A DNA stretch of 46,616 nucleotides. Source: Lachnospiraceae bacterium UBA1759 (GTDB taxonomy: Bacteria > Bacillota > Clostridia > Lachnospirales > Lachnospiraceae). Shown piece after piece: positions 24,832 to 31,993 of the stretch. The stretch covers positions 1 to 46,616 of the forward strand of contig DCHF01000031.1 in NCBI GenBank assembly GCA_002315555.1, given 5' to 3'. The notes below the pieces were generated by a model. The model saw only the letters and a list, made by a program, of their open reading frames with translations. It was not told the origin of the DNA and made no database searches. Numbering within the stretch: the stretch's first letter is position 1; every line of letters begins with the position of its first letter. Position numbers and translations under genes: made by a program.

Positions 24832-25941
24832 ATGGATTTCAGTAAACTCGAAGCGTTTCTTGACAGTCTTCCGGAGCGCGGTATTCCGCTTTGCAATATC
24901 GCCGTTTCTTACGGAAAGGACATCGTATACAAACACAGTGTGAACTGCGAGGACGACTCGCTGTTCTGGATCTTCTCCACGTCCAAGGTCAGCGTCTGTA
25001 CCGCGGCCATGCGCCTGGTGGAACAGGGTAAGATCGGCCTGGAGGATCCGGTTTCCAAATATATTCCGGCATTTGCCGATATGAAGGTGCGGACGGAAGA
25101 GGGCATCGTCCCCTGCAAGACGCCGATGAAGATCGTGCATCTGTTCACCATGACCGGCGGTCTGGATTATAACAATACCCCGGAGATGGACGCAGCCAAT
25201 GCCGCAAAGCTGAGCACCGTCGGCGTTGCGGAAGCCATCGCCAAGGCTCCGCTGAACTTTGAGCCGGGCACACATTACCTGTACAGCAACTGTCACGATG
25301 TTCTGGGCGCAGTCATCGAAGTAGTGACCGGCATGACCCTTGCGGAGTATCTTCGCAAGGAAGTCTACGAGCCGCTCGGCATGTTCGATACCGGCTTTGA
25401 TCCCACGGACGCGCAGCGTGCGCGCATCGTGAAGCGCTACAACTACAACAACGGTACCTGCGATGCGGATCTCATGGAGCCCATTGTCCGCCCGTACGAG
25501 AATCCGAACTACTACAGTGGCGGCGGCGGACTTTTCAGCTCTACCGCGGACTATATCAAGCTCATGACCACCCTGGCCCTCGGCGGCACTTCTCCGGAAG
25601 GCTATCAGCTGTTAAAGCCTGAAACCGTTCAGATGATGGGCGAGAACCTGCTGGACGAGACCTGCCTTGCGGAATTCAGAAACGGCCGTCTGTACGGCTA
25701 TGGCTGGGGCCTCTGCGGCAGAAACCACATGGATCCGGACAGATCCCTGTCCGTTTCATCCGTCCACGAATTCGGTTGGGACAGCGCGACCTGCCATTTT
25801 GCCGGTGCGGACGCTGAAAAGCAGGTGGGCTTCTTCTTCGGAACATATATCCACAACTGCATGTTTGGTTATTCCATCATTCATCCGCTGATCCGCAATC
25901 TGGTCTATGAAGGCCTGGGACTCGGAAAGACCGCATATTAA
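24832..25941 (+). CDS. Serine hydrolase of the class C beta-lactamase / esterase family
   Basis: The 369 residues show the SxxK catalytic motif as STSK (49-52) and the YxN motif as YSN (151-153), typical of the penicillin-binding-protein-like esterases (COG1680). There is no signal peptide, so unlike a true secreted beta-lactamase it should be cytoplasmic and is more likely an esterase or peptidase. AGGAGG lies six bases before the ATG. It is transcribed alone between its promoter and a bidirectional terminator. Substrate unknown. Confidence 0.87.
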   Translation: MDFSKLEAFLDSLPERGIPLCNIAVSYGKDIVYKHSVNCEDDSLFWIFSTSKVSVCTAAMRLVEQGKIGLEDPVSKYIPAFADMKVRTEEGIVPCKTPMKIVHLFTMTGGLDYNNTPEMDAANAAKLSTVGVAEAIAKAPLNFEPGTHYLYSNCHDVLGAVIEVVTGMTLAEYLRKEVYEPLGMFDTGFDPTDAQRARIVKRYNYNNGTCDADLMEPIVRPYENPNYYSGGGGLFSSTADYIKLMTTLALGGTSPEGYQLLKPETVQMMGENLLDETCLAEFRNGRLYGYGWGLCGRNHMDPDRSLSVSSVHEFGWDSATCHFAGADAEKQVGFFFGTYIHNCMFGYSIIHPLIRNLVYEGLGLGKTAY

Positions 25942-25943
25942 AC

Positions 25944-25975
25944 AAAAGGGACCCTTAACGGGTCCCTTTCTTATT
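25944..25975. terminator. Bidirectional terminator between the serine hydrolase and GH43-like gene
   Basis: AAAGGGACCC (25945-25954) pairs with GGGTCCCTTT (25960-25969) around a five-base loop, with A-rich and T-rich flanks. It serves the two convergent genes. Confidence 0.85.
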
Positions 25976-25982
25976 CCTGTTA

Positions 25983-26870
25983 TCAGCACGCTCCGAAAGC
26001 CGTAATCAATGCCTCATATTCCGCCTCGGTGATGCTCAGCATGGAGCCGTGGCGTTTCCGCCGCGGACCGAGGTCGTACGTACCTTCCGGCATCACCTTG
26101 AAGTCTTGCGCGGATAGTGTTTTGGAAATACAGGGAATGTACCCGCCGCCGTTACCTATGTCATCCACATAAAGGCACCAGGCATCGTCCAGCTTCAGGA
26201 TGATCGGGCCTTCGATGTGCTGCAGGGCTGCGGCGTTTCCTGTAATCAGCATTGTTTGGTCGGCGTCGAGTCGATCGGCACGTTCGATGCAGATTCCGCG
26301 GGAGACACCGTCGGCAGAGAAACGGTAGAAGAGGCCGTTTTCTTCCGCCATCGTGGTATCGATGACATGGCTGTCCTTTTCAATGAGCTTTTTAAAACCC
26401 GTGAAGGAGCGGAAATCTGTGGTACGGACGGAGAAAATGCGTTGTTTACGGTCGATCATGCAGGCAAAGTAGACGAGCCAGTTCTGCGCGTTCACGTCAA
26501 AGAAAGCTTCCGGAGCCCAGAGGCAGGTGCCGCGTACGGACGGAATCTCCGGAAAAGCGTGAAGATCGGGTTCGGACCAGTTCAGGAGATCCTTTGAATG
26601 CCAGATTACCATGGCGGTGCTTCCCGCAAACTGCGCGACGTCCCATCCTTTCTCGGAAGCGATGCGAAGATCGGTGGCCATGATCACAAATTCCCCATTC
26701 AGAGGATTTCTTAAAACAAACGGATCGCGAACGCCGCATTCTCCGACGGTTGAACGTAAAATCGGGCCGTCATGAAGATCGGTCCAGTGAAGACCGTCAC
26801 GGCTGACGGAGAAATAGATCTGTTCGCCGTCGGGTGTTTCTCCGGTGAAATGAGCAAATAAGTAGGGCAT
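25983..26870 (-). CDS. Glycoside hydrolase family 43-like beta-propeller protein
   Basis: The 295 residues show GH43-type blade motifs: YFSVSRDGLHW near the start, GVRDPFVL, the ATDLR strand, TCLWAPEAF with the probable acid Glu, and VIDTT. The family includes arabinofuranosidases and xylosidases. The N-terminal aDP segment that gives GH43 its catalytic base is not evident; FAHFTGE stands there instead. It therefore belongs to a divergent subgroup and its activity is open. No signal peptide is seen, so it acts in the cytoplasm on imported oligosaccharides. AAAGGAG stands eight bases before the ATG. It lies 17 bases downstream of a sulfatase remnant in the same direction. Confidence 0.75.
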   Translation of the reverse strand: MPYLFAHFTGETPDGEQIYFSVSRDGLHWTDLHDGPILRSTVGECGVRDPFVLRNPLNGEFVIMATDLRIASEKGWDVAQFAGSTAMVIWHSKDLLNWSEPDLHAFPEIPSVRGTCLWAPEAFFDVNAQNWLVYFACMIDRKQRIFSVRTTDFRSFTGFKKLIEKDSHVIDTTMAEENGLFYRFSADGVSRGICIERADRLDADQTMLITGNAAALQHIEGPIILKLDDAWCLYVDDIGNGGGYIPCISKTLSAQDFKVMPEGTYDLGPRRKRHGSMLSITEAEYEALITAFGAC

Positions 26871-26887
26871 GAGGGGACTCCTTTCGA

Positions 26888-27124
26888 TTATATTTCCGGC
26901 TTCATGGTCACCGGCTCAAAGTGTTCTTCAAAGTAGGTCGAAGAATCGATCGCCCGCGGGACAGTGCAGACGGGATAGCAGCAGAACGTGTTGTCGATCA
27001 CGGTGCCATCGCCGGCAATGGCATCGATGACAGGCGTTTTTACATCGGCATTACCGGTACAGCCCAGGCAGTCGTAGCGGTGTTCGTCACCTAGAATGAA
27101 AAGAATGTTGTGTCGCGTATTCAT
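26888..27124 (-). pseudogene. Sulfatase remnant with internal deletion
   Basis: This 78-codon frame starts like a full arylsulfatase: HNILFILGDEHRYDCLGC, TGN...KTPVIDA and NTFCCYPVCTVPRA, just reaching the formylglycine site. It then passes directly into AIDSSTYFEEHFEPV and stops. Sulfatases are usually 450-550 residues, so nearly all of the catalytic domain is missing. The short tail looks like a C-terminal end joined in frame by a deletion. GGAGG still stands five bases before the ATG, which shows that the start region is intact. The frame cannot encode an active enzyme. I see no frameshift, so the loss is a clean in-frame deletion. Confidence 0.8.
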
Positions 27125-27365
27125 AAGAGCCTCCAGGGAATCGTAAGTTCGCGTTTATAGTTAATTACAGTTTAATTTAATATTGCTAAATGTCAATGAT
27201 AGTAATTTTATTGGATTCATATATGTTTTCAAGTTTGAAAGAATAGTATAATTTTGAGAATTGGATGAAGAGTAAAGTGACGAGAATAGAGGTGTTGTAT
27301 AAAAACTCGTAATGTTGATAAAAATAGTATAATATTGGTATTGACATATATTACACAATAAAGCG

Positions 27366-27382
27366 TTGTATAATATATACAA
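27366..27382 (+). promoter_or_regulatory. Operator-like palindrome overlapping a -10 box
   Basis: TTGTATA (27366-27372) and TATACAA (27376-27382) form a perfect 7-bp inverted repeat around ATA. TATAAT (27369-27374) lies within it. TTGACA at 27341-27346 is 22 bp away, too far for a normal promoter, so the -35 is uncertain. A repressor bound here would block the box. Confidence 0.5.
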
Positions 27383-27439
27383 TAGAACGTCATATACAAA
27401 ACGAATAATGGCAAATAAGTACAAAGGGGGTTTGGCATT

Positions 27440-27478
27440 ATGATGACGCTGGAGGTGAGTCCGATGTTTATTGCATGA
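27440..27478 (+). other. Candidate 12-residue leader ORF
   Basis: ATG at 27440 opens MMTLEVSPMFIA and stops at TGA 27476-27478. AAAGGGGG (27423-27430) stands 9 bases upstream, a plausible ribosome binding site. It could be a leader peptide of the pair that follows, or chance. No homology is recognised. Confidence 0.3.
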
Positions 27479-27555
27479 TTATATCGGATGATATTGGAGA
27501 ATTTCATTTTAATGATATTTGCTTGGCAGGTATGTATATATTTGGGAGACCAGCT

Positions 27556-27768
27556 ATGAAAAATTACAGAATCTCAGAAAGCATTTGCATAAGATATATT
27601 TTAGTATTGGTTTTGACATTTACTCTATTGTCTTTACCACAGCAGTCATTTTCTGTTGATGTAACAAATGAAGAAGGCAAGATTAATGGAACAACGACGA
27701 CTCTCGGTTTTACTCCGTTATCTACTGTTACCTACACCACCAATTTCGGTGTAAAAACATCTTATTAA
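27556..27768 (+). CDS. Small secreted Thr-rich peptide precursor, unrecognised
   Basis: The 70-residue product has a basic N-terminus and a hydrophobic core (RYILVLVLTFTLLSL). A probable signal peptidase site follows QQSFS, releasing a mature peptide of about 37 residues. That peptide is rich in Thr (about one quarter), has no Cys, and ends in Tyr. I place the start at ATG 27556 because GGGAG (27544-27548) is seven bases upstream. A longer in-frame ATG at 27475 has no comparable site. The stop is one base before the ATG of the lipoprotein gene, so the two are translated together. AT-rich composition sets the pair apart from the flanks and suggests transfer. Function unknown: pheromone, bacteriocin-like peptide or surface ligand are all open. 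Confidence 0.6.
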   Translation: MKNYRISESICIRYILVLVLTFTLLSLPQQSFSVDVTNEEGKINGTTTTLGFTPLSTVTYTTNFGVKTSY

Positions 27769-27772
27769 GATG
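27733..27772 (+). other. Two inverted repeats at the peptide-lipoprotein junction
   Basis: TACACC (27733-27738) can pair with GGTGTA (27748-27753). Directly after, CATCTTA and TAAGATG (27758-27772) form a 7-bp palindrome with a one-base centre, covering the stop codon of the peptide gene and the start codon of the lipoprotein gene. Folding could couple or limit translation of the second gene. Confidence 0.45.
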
Positions 27773-28363
27773 CGTTCGAAATTAATAATTGTATTTGTAA
27801 TAGCAGCATTATTGACCCTATCTTCCTGTTCGAGAGCCGGCTATACAGAAGCTGACAGGAAGAAGGATCTGAAGACAAAAGATGAACGCATTTTCATCGA
27901 TGCTGCATCGGAAGCATTCAGACTTGCAATTGAAAAGGAAATTGTTACAGGATACGATAGCAGTTTTCCTGAAGTTTATCCTGAAGGTTATTGCGGTTAC
28001 GTTGTGGATAATGATACCAATACGATAACGGTTATTCTTCTGGATACATCAAAGAGTAAAATTGCAAGATACTCGGGATTTATTCCTGACAAGTATCAAA
28101 AGTATTTACGATTTGATGAAGGAAAGCATAGTTTGAATGAATTAAGCAAGGCTTTTTACGAGATTCAGACTTTGCTCGTAGACGAAGGTATATCATTTGG
28201 TTGGAATTTCGATGGTAATGCTTCGTCGGTAAAAGTGTCCGCCTATACAGATAAGAACTGCAGCCTTACTACAACTGAAGAAGTTGAAAAACGTGTGAAG
28301 GGCCTGCTTGAGCAGTATCATTTTGAGGTTCAATATGAATATGATATTCATTTGAACGGATGA
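27770..28363 (+). CDS. Lipoprotein of unknown function
   Basis: The 197 residues start with a lipoprotein signal (RSKLIIVFVIAALLTLSSC), with a lipobox LSSC and acylated Cys at about residue 20. The mature part is about 175 residues and charged. It contains a two-strand-like region VDNDTNTITVILLDT and a C-terminal segment ending in VQYEYDIHL, which gives an alpha/beta look. I recognise no family. The gene follows the secreted peptide by one base and ends before a strong bidirectional terminator. As an outer-leaflet lipoprotein next to a secreted peptide gene it could be a receptor, immunity protein or partner; this is inference from context only. Low GC matches its neighbour. Confidence 0.75.
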   Translation: MRSKLIIVFVIAALLTLSSCSRAGYTEADRKKDLKTKDERIFIDAASEAFRLAIEKEIVTGYDSSFPEVYPEGYCGYVVDNDTNTITVILLDTSKSKIARYSGFIPDKYQKYLRFDEGKHSLNELSKAFYEIQTLLVDEGISFGWNFDGNASSVKVSAYTDKNCSLTTTEEVEKRVKGLLEQYHFEVQYEYDIHLNG

Positions 28364-28404
28364 AGCGATTTGTGAAGAACTGCACTGACAACTAGACTTA
28401 TAAC

Positions 28405-28445
28405 AAAAACGACCGCCCACACCAGTGGACGGTCGTTTTCTTTAT
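28405..28445. terminator. Bidirectional terminator between lipoprotein and gdhA
   Basis: AAAACGACCG (28406-28415) pairs with CGGTCGTTTT (28430-28439), and an inner CCAC/GTGG extends the stem. Both ends are A/T rich. It ends the lipoprotein transcript and the convergent gdhA. Confidence 0.88.
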
Positions 28446-28460
28446 ACGACATCTAAGATA

Positions 28461-29795
28461 TTATACAATACCCTGAGCCATCATAGCTTCAGCAACCTTT
28501 TCGAAGCCGGCGATGTTAGCGCCTGCAACGAAGTCGCCTTCATGACCGTAACGCTTAGCAGCATCAGCAGTTTTAGCGTAGATGTCCTTCATGATCTGCA
28601 GAAGCTTAGCATCGACTTCTTCAAAAGTCCAGCTTAAGCGCTGAGAGTTCTGAGACATCTCAAGAGCGGAAGTAGCAACACCGCCTGCGTTTGCAGCCTT
28701 ACCCGGCATGAACAGAACACCGTTCTCCTTGAGGTATTCGGTAGCCTCACGGGTGGTGGGCATGTTTGCACCTTCAGCAACAAGTTTGCATCCGTTTGCA
28801 ACGAGAACCTTTGCACCATCGAGGTCCAGTTCGTTCTGGGTAGCGCACGGAAGGAACAGATCACAATTGATGTTCCAGATGCCCTTGCCTGCAGTGTAAA
28901 CTGCGGTCGGAACGTAATCGACATATTCAGAGATACGACCACGCTTAACTTCCTTGATCTCCTTAACAGCGTCAAGATTGATGCCGTTTTCATCGTAGAT
29001 GTAACCGTTGGAGTCGCACATTGCAACGACCTTTGCGCCGAGCTGGGTTGCCTTCTCTACAGCGTAGATCGCAACGTTACCGGAACCGGTAACAACAGCG
29101 GTCTTGCCTTCCAGAGAATCGTTAACTGCTGCGAGCATTTCGTTTACGATGTAAACAAGACCGTAGCCGGTAGCCTGCGTACGAACGAGTGAACCGCCCC
29201 AGGTAAGACCCTTACCGGTAAGAACACCTTCGTACAGACCGGTGATTCTCTTGTACTGGCCGTACAGGAAGCCGATCTCACGTCCGCCAACACCGATGTC
29301 ACCAGCCGGAACATCTTCATCAGCGCCGATGTACTTGAAAAGCTCGGTCATGAAGCTCTGGCAGAAAGCCATAACTTCGCGATCAGACTTGCCCTTCGGG
29401 TCGAAGTCGGAACCGCCCTTGCCGCCGCCGATCGGAAGACCGGTCAGAGAGTTCTTGAAGATCTGCTCGAAGCCGAGGAACTTCAGAATGCTCTGGTTTA
29501 CAGACGGATGGAAGCGGAGACCGCCCTTGTACGGGCCGATCGCGCTGTTGAACTGAACACGGTAACCCTTGTTGACCTGAACGTTACCATTGTCATCAAC
29601 CCACGGAACCTTGAAGGAAATGATTCTTTCCGGCTCTACCATACGCTCTAAAAGGCTGACCTTACGGTAAGCTGCTTCATTTGCGTCAATAACATCCTTT
29701 AATGAGTCTAAAACCTCTTTAACAGCCTGGTGGAATTCCGGCTCGTTCGGGTTTTTAGCGACTACTCTTTCATAAATCTCCTCTGTGTAACCCAT
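28461..29795 (-). CDS. gdhA: Glutamate dehydrogenase, hexameric family I (probably NADP-dependent)
   Basis: The enzyme interconverts 2-oxoglutarate plus ammonia with glutamate. The 444 residues contain the substrate-site motifs KGGLRFHP and LPIGGGKGGSDFDP, GDIGVGGREIGFLYGQY, and the nucleotide-binding GSGNVAIYAVEKA. The sequence resembles the ~445-residue, NADP-type bacterial enzymes used to assimilate ammonia. ATG 29795 is chosen because AGGAGG (29801-29806 on the plus strand) is five bases upstream. The longer GTG start at 29801 would overlap that site. The highly regular codon use suggests strong expression. The promoter carries a palindrome in its spacer. Confidence 0.96.
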   Translation of the reverse strand: MGYTEEIYERVVAKNPNEPEFHQAVKEVLDSLKDVIDANEAAYRKVSLLERMVEPERIISFKVPWVDDNGNVQVNKGYRVQFNSAIGPYKGGLRFHPSVNQSILKFLGFEQIFKNSLTGLPIGGGKGGSDFDPKGKSDREVMAFCQSFMTELFKYIGADEDVPAGDIGVGGREIGFLYGQYKRITGLYEGVLTGKGLTWGGSLVRTQATGYGLVYIVNEMLAAVNDSLEGKTAVVTGSGNVAIYAVEKATQLGAKVVAMCDSNGYIYDENGINLDAVKEIKEVKRGRISEYVDYVPTAVYTAGKGIWNINCDLFLPCATQNELDLDGAKVLVANGCKLVAEGANMPTTREATEYLKENGVLFMPGKAANAGGVATSALEMSQNSQRLSWTFEEVDAKLLQIMKDIYAKTADAAKRYGHEGDFVAGANIAGFEKVAEAMMAQGIV

Positions 29796-29827
29796 GTACA
29801 CCTCCTAAAGAAAGTAAGTATTTGCAA

Positions 29828-29856
29828 AATATATCACTTTATCGTGATAAAGTAAA
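29828..29856 (-). promoter_or_regulatory. gdhA promoter with operator palindrome
   Basis: On the minus strand TTTACT (29851-29856) and the extended -10 TGATATATT (TATATT at 29828-29833) are 17 bp apart. A perfect palindrome, ACTTTATC-GT-GATAAAGT (29836-29853), fills the spacer and overlaps the -35 box. A dimeric repressor bound there would shut the promoter. Confidence 0.65.
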
Positions 29857-29959
29857 GGGATTTGTGGAAAAAAATTTCATCCCCCCGAAATACTTGTGTT
29901 TAAAAATCCTATTGTACATTTTTTGCCCGTTTGAAAGAGGGAATTGGTATCTAAAGTGA

Positions 29960-29988
29960 TTGTATGCGTGGTGGGATTATGCTATTAT
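29960..29988 (+). promoter_or_regulatory. Promoter for the VOC protein operon
   Basis: TTGTAT (29960-29965) and TATTAT (29983-29988) are 17 bp apart, with TG at 29980-29981 forming an extended -10. The start codon is about 40 bases downstream. Confidence 0.7.
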
Positions 29989-30029
29989 GAAGAAAAAGAC
30001 CGGCGGTGAAAACCGGACAGGAGGACAAT

Positions 30030-30548
30030 ATGAGCACGGGAAACATCAAGTGTATCGCACATGCGGCTTTTAAATGTAAGAATGTCGAAGAGACCGTGAA
30101 TTTCTATACGAAGTGCCTGGGATGCACGGTGAAATTCACCCTGACGTATAAGGAATGGCTGGCCCATTTAAATAAGCAGGAAGCGGAGACCGGTAAACCG
30201 ACCGATCCCGGATATAAGAAACATGTAGAAGAGCTGGCTGCAGCGGATCAGACCTGGATCACGTACATCGACCTCGGTAATGATCAGTTTATCGAACTGT
30301 TCCATCCGGAAGGTACCACGGATCACGGTCTTACCGACGGTCGTCTGAACTTCCAGCATCTTGCCATCGAAGTCGATGACATCCATGCATTTACGGATAA
30401 GATCCGCGCAAACGGTGCGCCGATCGATACCGAACCGTCCTTCGGCCTGGAGTACACCTGGCAGATGTGGTCTCATGACCCGGACGGCAACAAGATCGAG
30501 TTCATGCAGTACAGTGACAGATCTTTCCAGCTGGTAGGAAAGAATTAA
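30030..30548 (+). CDS. VOC (glyoxalase/bleomycin resistance-like) family protein
   Basis: The 172 residues form two beta-alpha-beta-beta-beta modules. Likely metal ligands are His in IAHAAF, Glu in FIELF, His in FQHLAIEV and Glu in IEFMQY, in the glyoxalase I arrangement. Some VOC proteins of this kind are annotated as lactoylglutathione lyases, but clostridia often lack glutathione, so the substrate is unknown. ATG 30030 has AGGAGG (30019-30024) five bases upstream. A longer GTG start at 30006 would overlap that site. It shares a transcript with the glycosyltransferase 17 bases downstream. Confidence 0.87.
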   Translation: MSTGNIKCIAHAAFKCKNVEETVNFYTKCLGCTVKFTLTYKEWLAHLNKQEAETGKPTDPGYKKHVEELAAADQTWITYIDLGNDQFIELFHPEGTTDHGLTDGRLNFQHLAIEVDDIHAFTDKIRANGAPIDTEPSFGLEYTWQMWSHDPDGNKIEFMQYSDRSFQLVGKN

Positions 30549-30565
30549 TATACCGGCAAATTATC

Positions 30566-31957
30566 ATGTCTGAAGAATTAAAGAAAGGCGTATGCCTCTT
30601 AAATGATTCGTTCCCGCCGGCTATCGACGGTGTGGCGAATGCAGTGAAGAATTATGCGCGTGTCATTAACAACGGCCTCGGCGAGGCCGTTGTTGTCACG
30701 CCCGAATGGCCCGGTTACGATGACTCCGGCTTTGATTATCCGGTCCTTCGTTACCCGAGCATCGATACCCGTAAAATGATGGGATATGTCACCGGCATGC
30801 CGATGACCCCGAAGATCCTCCGTCAGCTGGAGGATCACCCGGTCAGCGTACTGCATGCACATTGCCCGACGGTTTCCCTGGTACTTGCACGCGAGCTTCG
30901 TGAAGTGCTGAACGTACCGATCGTTTTCACGTATCATACCAAATTTGACATCGATATCCGCCGCGCAGTTAAAACGAAAGCGATGCAGGACAGCGTGATC
31001 AAGGCCATGGTGGAAAACATCAGTGCCTGTGATGAGGTCTGGGTCGTCAGCGAAGGCGCGGGTGAGAATCTGCGTTCTCTGGGCTATAAAGGCGAGTACA
31101 TCGTCATGGATAACGGTGTCGATATTCCGCGCGGCCGCGTATCCGAAGAGAAGATCCGCGAGACCGTCAAGGATTACGACCTTCCGGAAAATGTTCCGGT
31201 GTTCCTGTTCGTCGGCCGTATGTACTGGTACAAGGGCCAGCGCATGATCCTGGAAGCGCTCGAGGGTCTGAAATCCCAGAATCTCGATTTCCGTATGGTC
31301 TTCATCGGAAACGGCGGAAACTTTGAAGAGATCAAAGCGCTTTCTCATGAACTGGATCTGGATGACAAGGTGTTCTTTACCGGGGCCATTCATGACCGTG
31401 ATGCGATCCGTGCCTGGTACTGCCGGTCCGATGCCTTCCTGTTCCCCTCAACCTATGACACGAACGGCCTCGTGGTCCGCGAAGCAGCCGCATGCGGTGT
31501 TCCGTCCGTTCTCGTGAAGAACAGCTGCCCGTCGGAAGGTGTTACGAACGACGTCAACGGTTTCCTGATCTCCGAGACCTCGGCATCGCTTGCCGTAAAG
31601 CTGTATCAGCTCTGCCAGCACCCGGAAATGATGAAGGAAGTCGGAGAGAACGCAGAGCGGGATCTTTACACCTCATGGGACACGGCGGTGGAGAGAGCCT
31701 TTGCGCGCTACGAAAAGGTGATTGAAAAGTACAACGCCGGTCACTGCGAGCGCCGGAAGAATTTCCAGTCTGAAGTCTTAAAGGGTGTCGGCGAAATGGC
31801 AGATACCGTGAACAGCTTCCATTCAAGCATGTCCGGCCTCCGCGCCAATGTGAGCGATCTCCGTACGAACGTCTCCGGTTTCGGCACGGATCTGAAGGAA
31901 AACATCAAGGAGAACTTCAAGGACTTCTTCGATCTGTTTGAGGATCTTTACTTCTAA
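30566..31957 (+). CDS. GT4 glycosyltransferase with a C-terminal heptad tail
   Basis: The 463 residues form a GT-B fold: N-terminal DSFPPAIDGVAN and VLHAHCPT with FTYHTKFD, C-terminal FLFVGRMYWYKGQ and the catalytic Glu region STYDTNGLVVREAAACG. It resembles the GT4 enzymes that glucosylate diacylglycerol, which would place it at the inner membrane face. The final 42 residues split cleanly into six 7-residue units (MSGLRAN, VSDLRTN, VSGFGTD, LKENIKE, NFKDFFD, LFEDLYF), a likely amphipathic helix for membrane or partner contact. The start has only a weak ribosome binding site and lies 17 bases after the VOC gene, so coupling is likely. A MATE gene follows within 40 bases. Confidence 0.87.
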   Translation: MSEELKKGVCLLNDSFPPAIDGVANAVKNYARVINNGLGEAVVVTPEWPGYDDSGFDYPVLRYPSIDTRKMMGYVTGMPMTPKILRQLEDHPVSVLHAHCPTVSLVLARELREVLNVPIVFTYHTKFDIDIRRAVKTKAMQDSVIKAMVENISACDEVWVVSEGAGENLRSLGYKGEYIVMDNGVDIPRGRVSEEKIRETVKDYDLPENVPVFLFVGRMYWYKGQRMILEALEGLKSQNLDFRMVFIGNGGNFEEIKALSHELDLDDKVFFTGAIHDRDAIRAWYCRSDAFLFPSTYDTNGLVVREAAACGVPSVLVKNSCPSEGVTNDVNGFLISETSASLAVKLYQLCQHPEMMKEVGENAERDLYTSWDTAVERAFARYEKVIEKYNAGHCERRKNFQSEVLKGVGEMADTVNSFHSSMSGLRANVSDLRTNVSGFGTDLKENIKENFKDFFDLFEDLYF

Positions 31958-31993
31958 TATGGAGTGGAGCGGGAGGTAGGACCCGCGGATCAG

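Larger units (their letters stand above)
27125..27555. other. AT-rich non-coding stretch with promoter-like and operator-like elements
   Basis: This ~430-base gap has far lower GC than its surroundings. It contains three TATAAT boxes (27247-27252, 27328-27333, 27369-27374). The first two lie within an exact 11-base direct repeat, AATAGTATAAT (27242-27252 and 27323-27333). It also holds a TTTCAA-GT-TTGAAA palindrome (27227-27240), a TTGTATA/TATACAA palindrome (27366-27382) and an isolated TTGACA (27341-27346). Minus-strand frames of 87 and 92 codons (27161-27424, 27229-27507) are low-complexity and overlap each other, and I do not accept them as genes. The stretch probably supplies promoters for the secreted-peptide pair to the right, and possibly for the sulfatase remnant to the left. 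Confidence 0.6.

Noticed and set aside
27161..27507. Two overlapping minus-strand frames (87 and 92 codons) in the AT-rich gap
   Set aside because: They are Tyr/Ile/Leu-rich translations of AT-rich DNA in different frames, without ribosome binding sites or family resemblance.
27125..28363. Insertion sequence or prophage in the AT-rich island
   Set aside because: No transposase, integrase, terminal inverted repeats or target duplication could be seen. Only composition suggests transfer.
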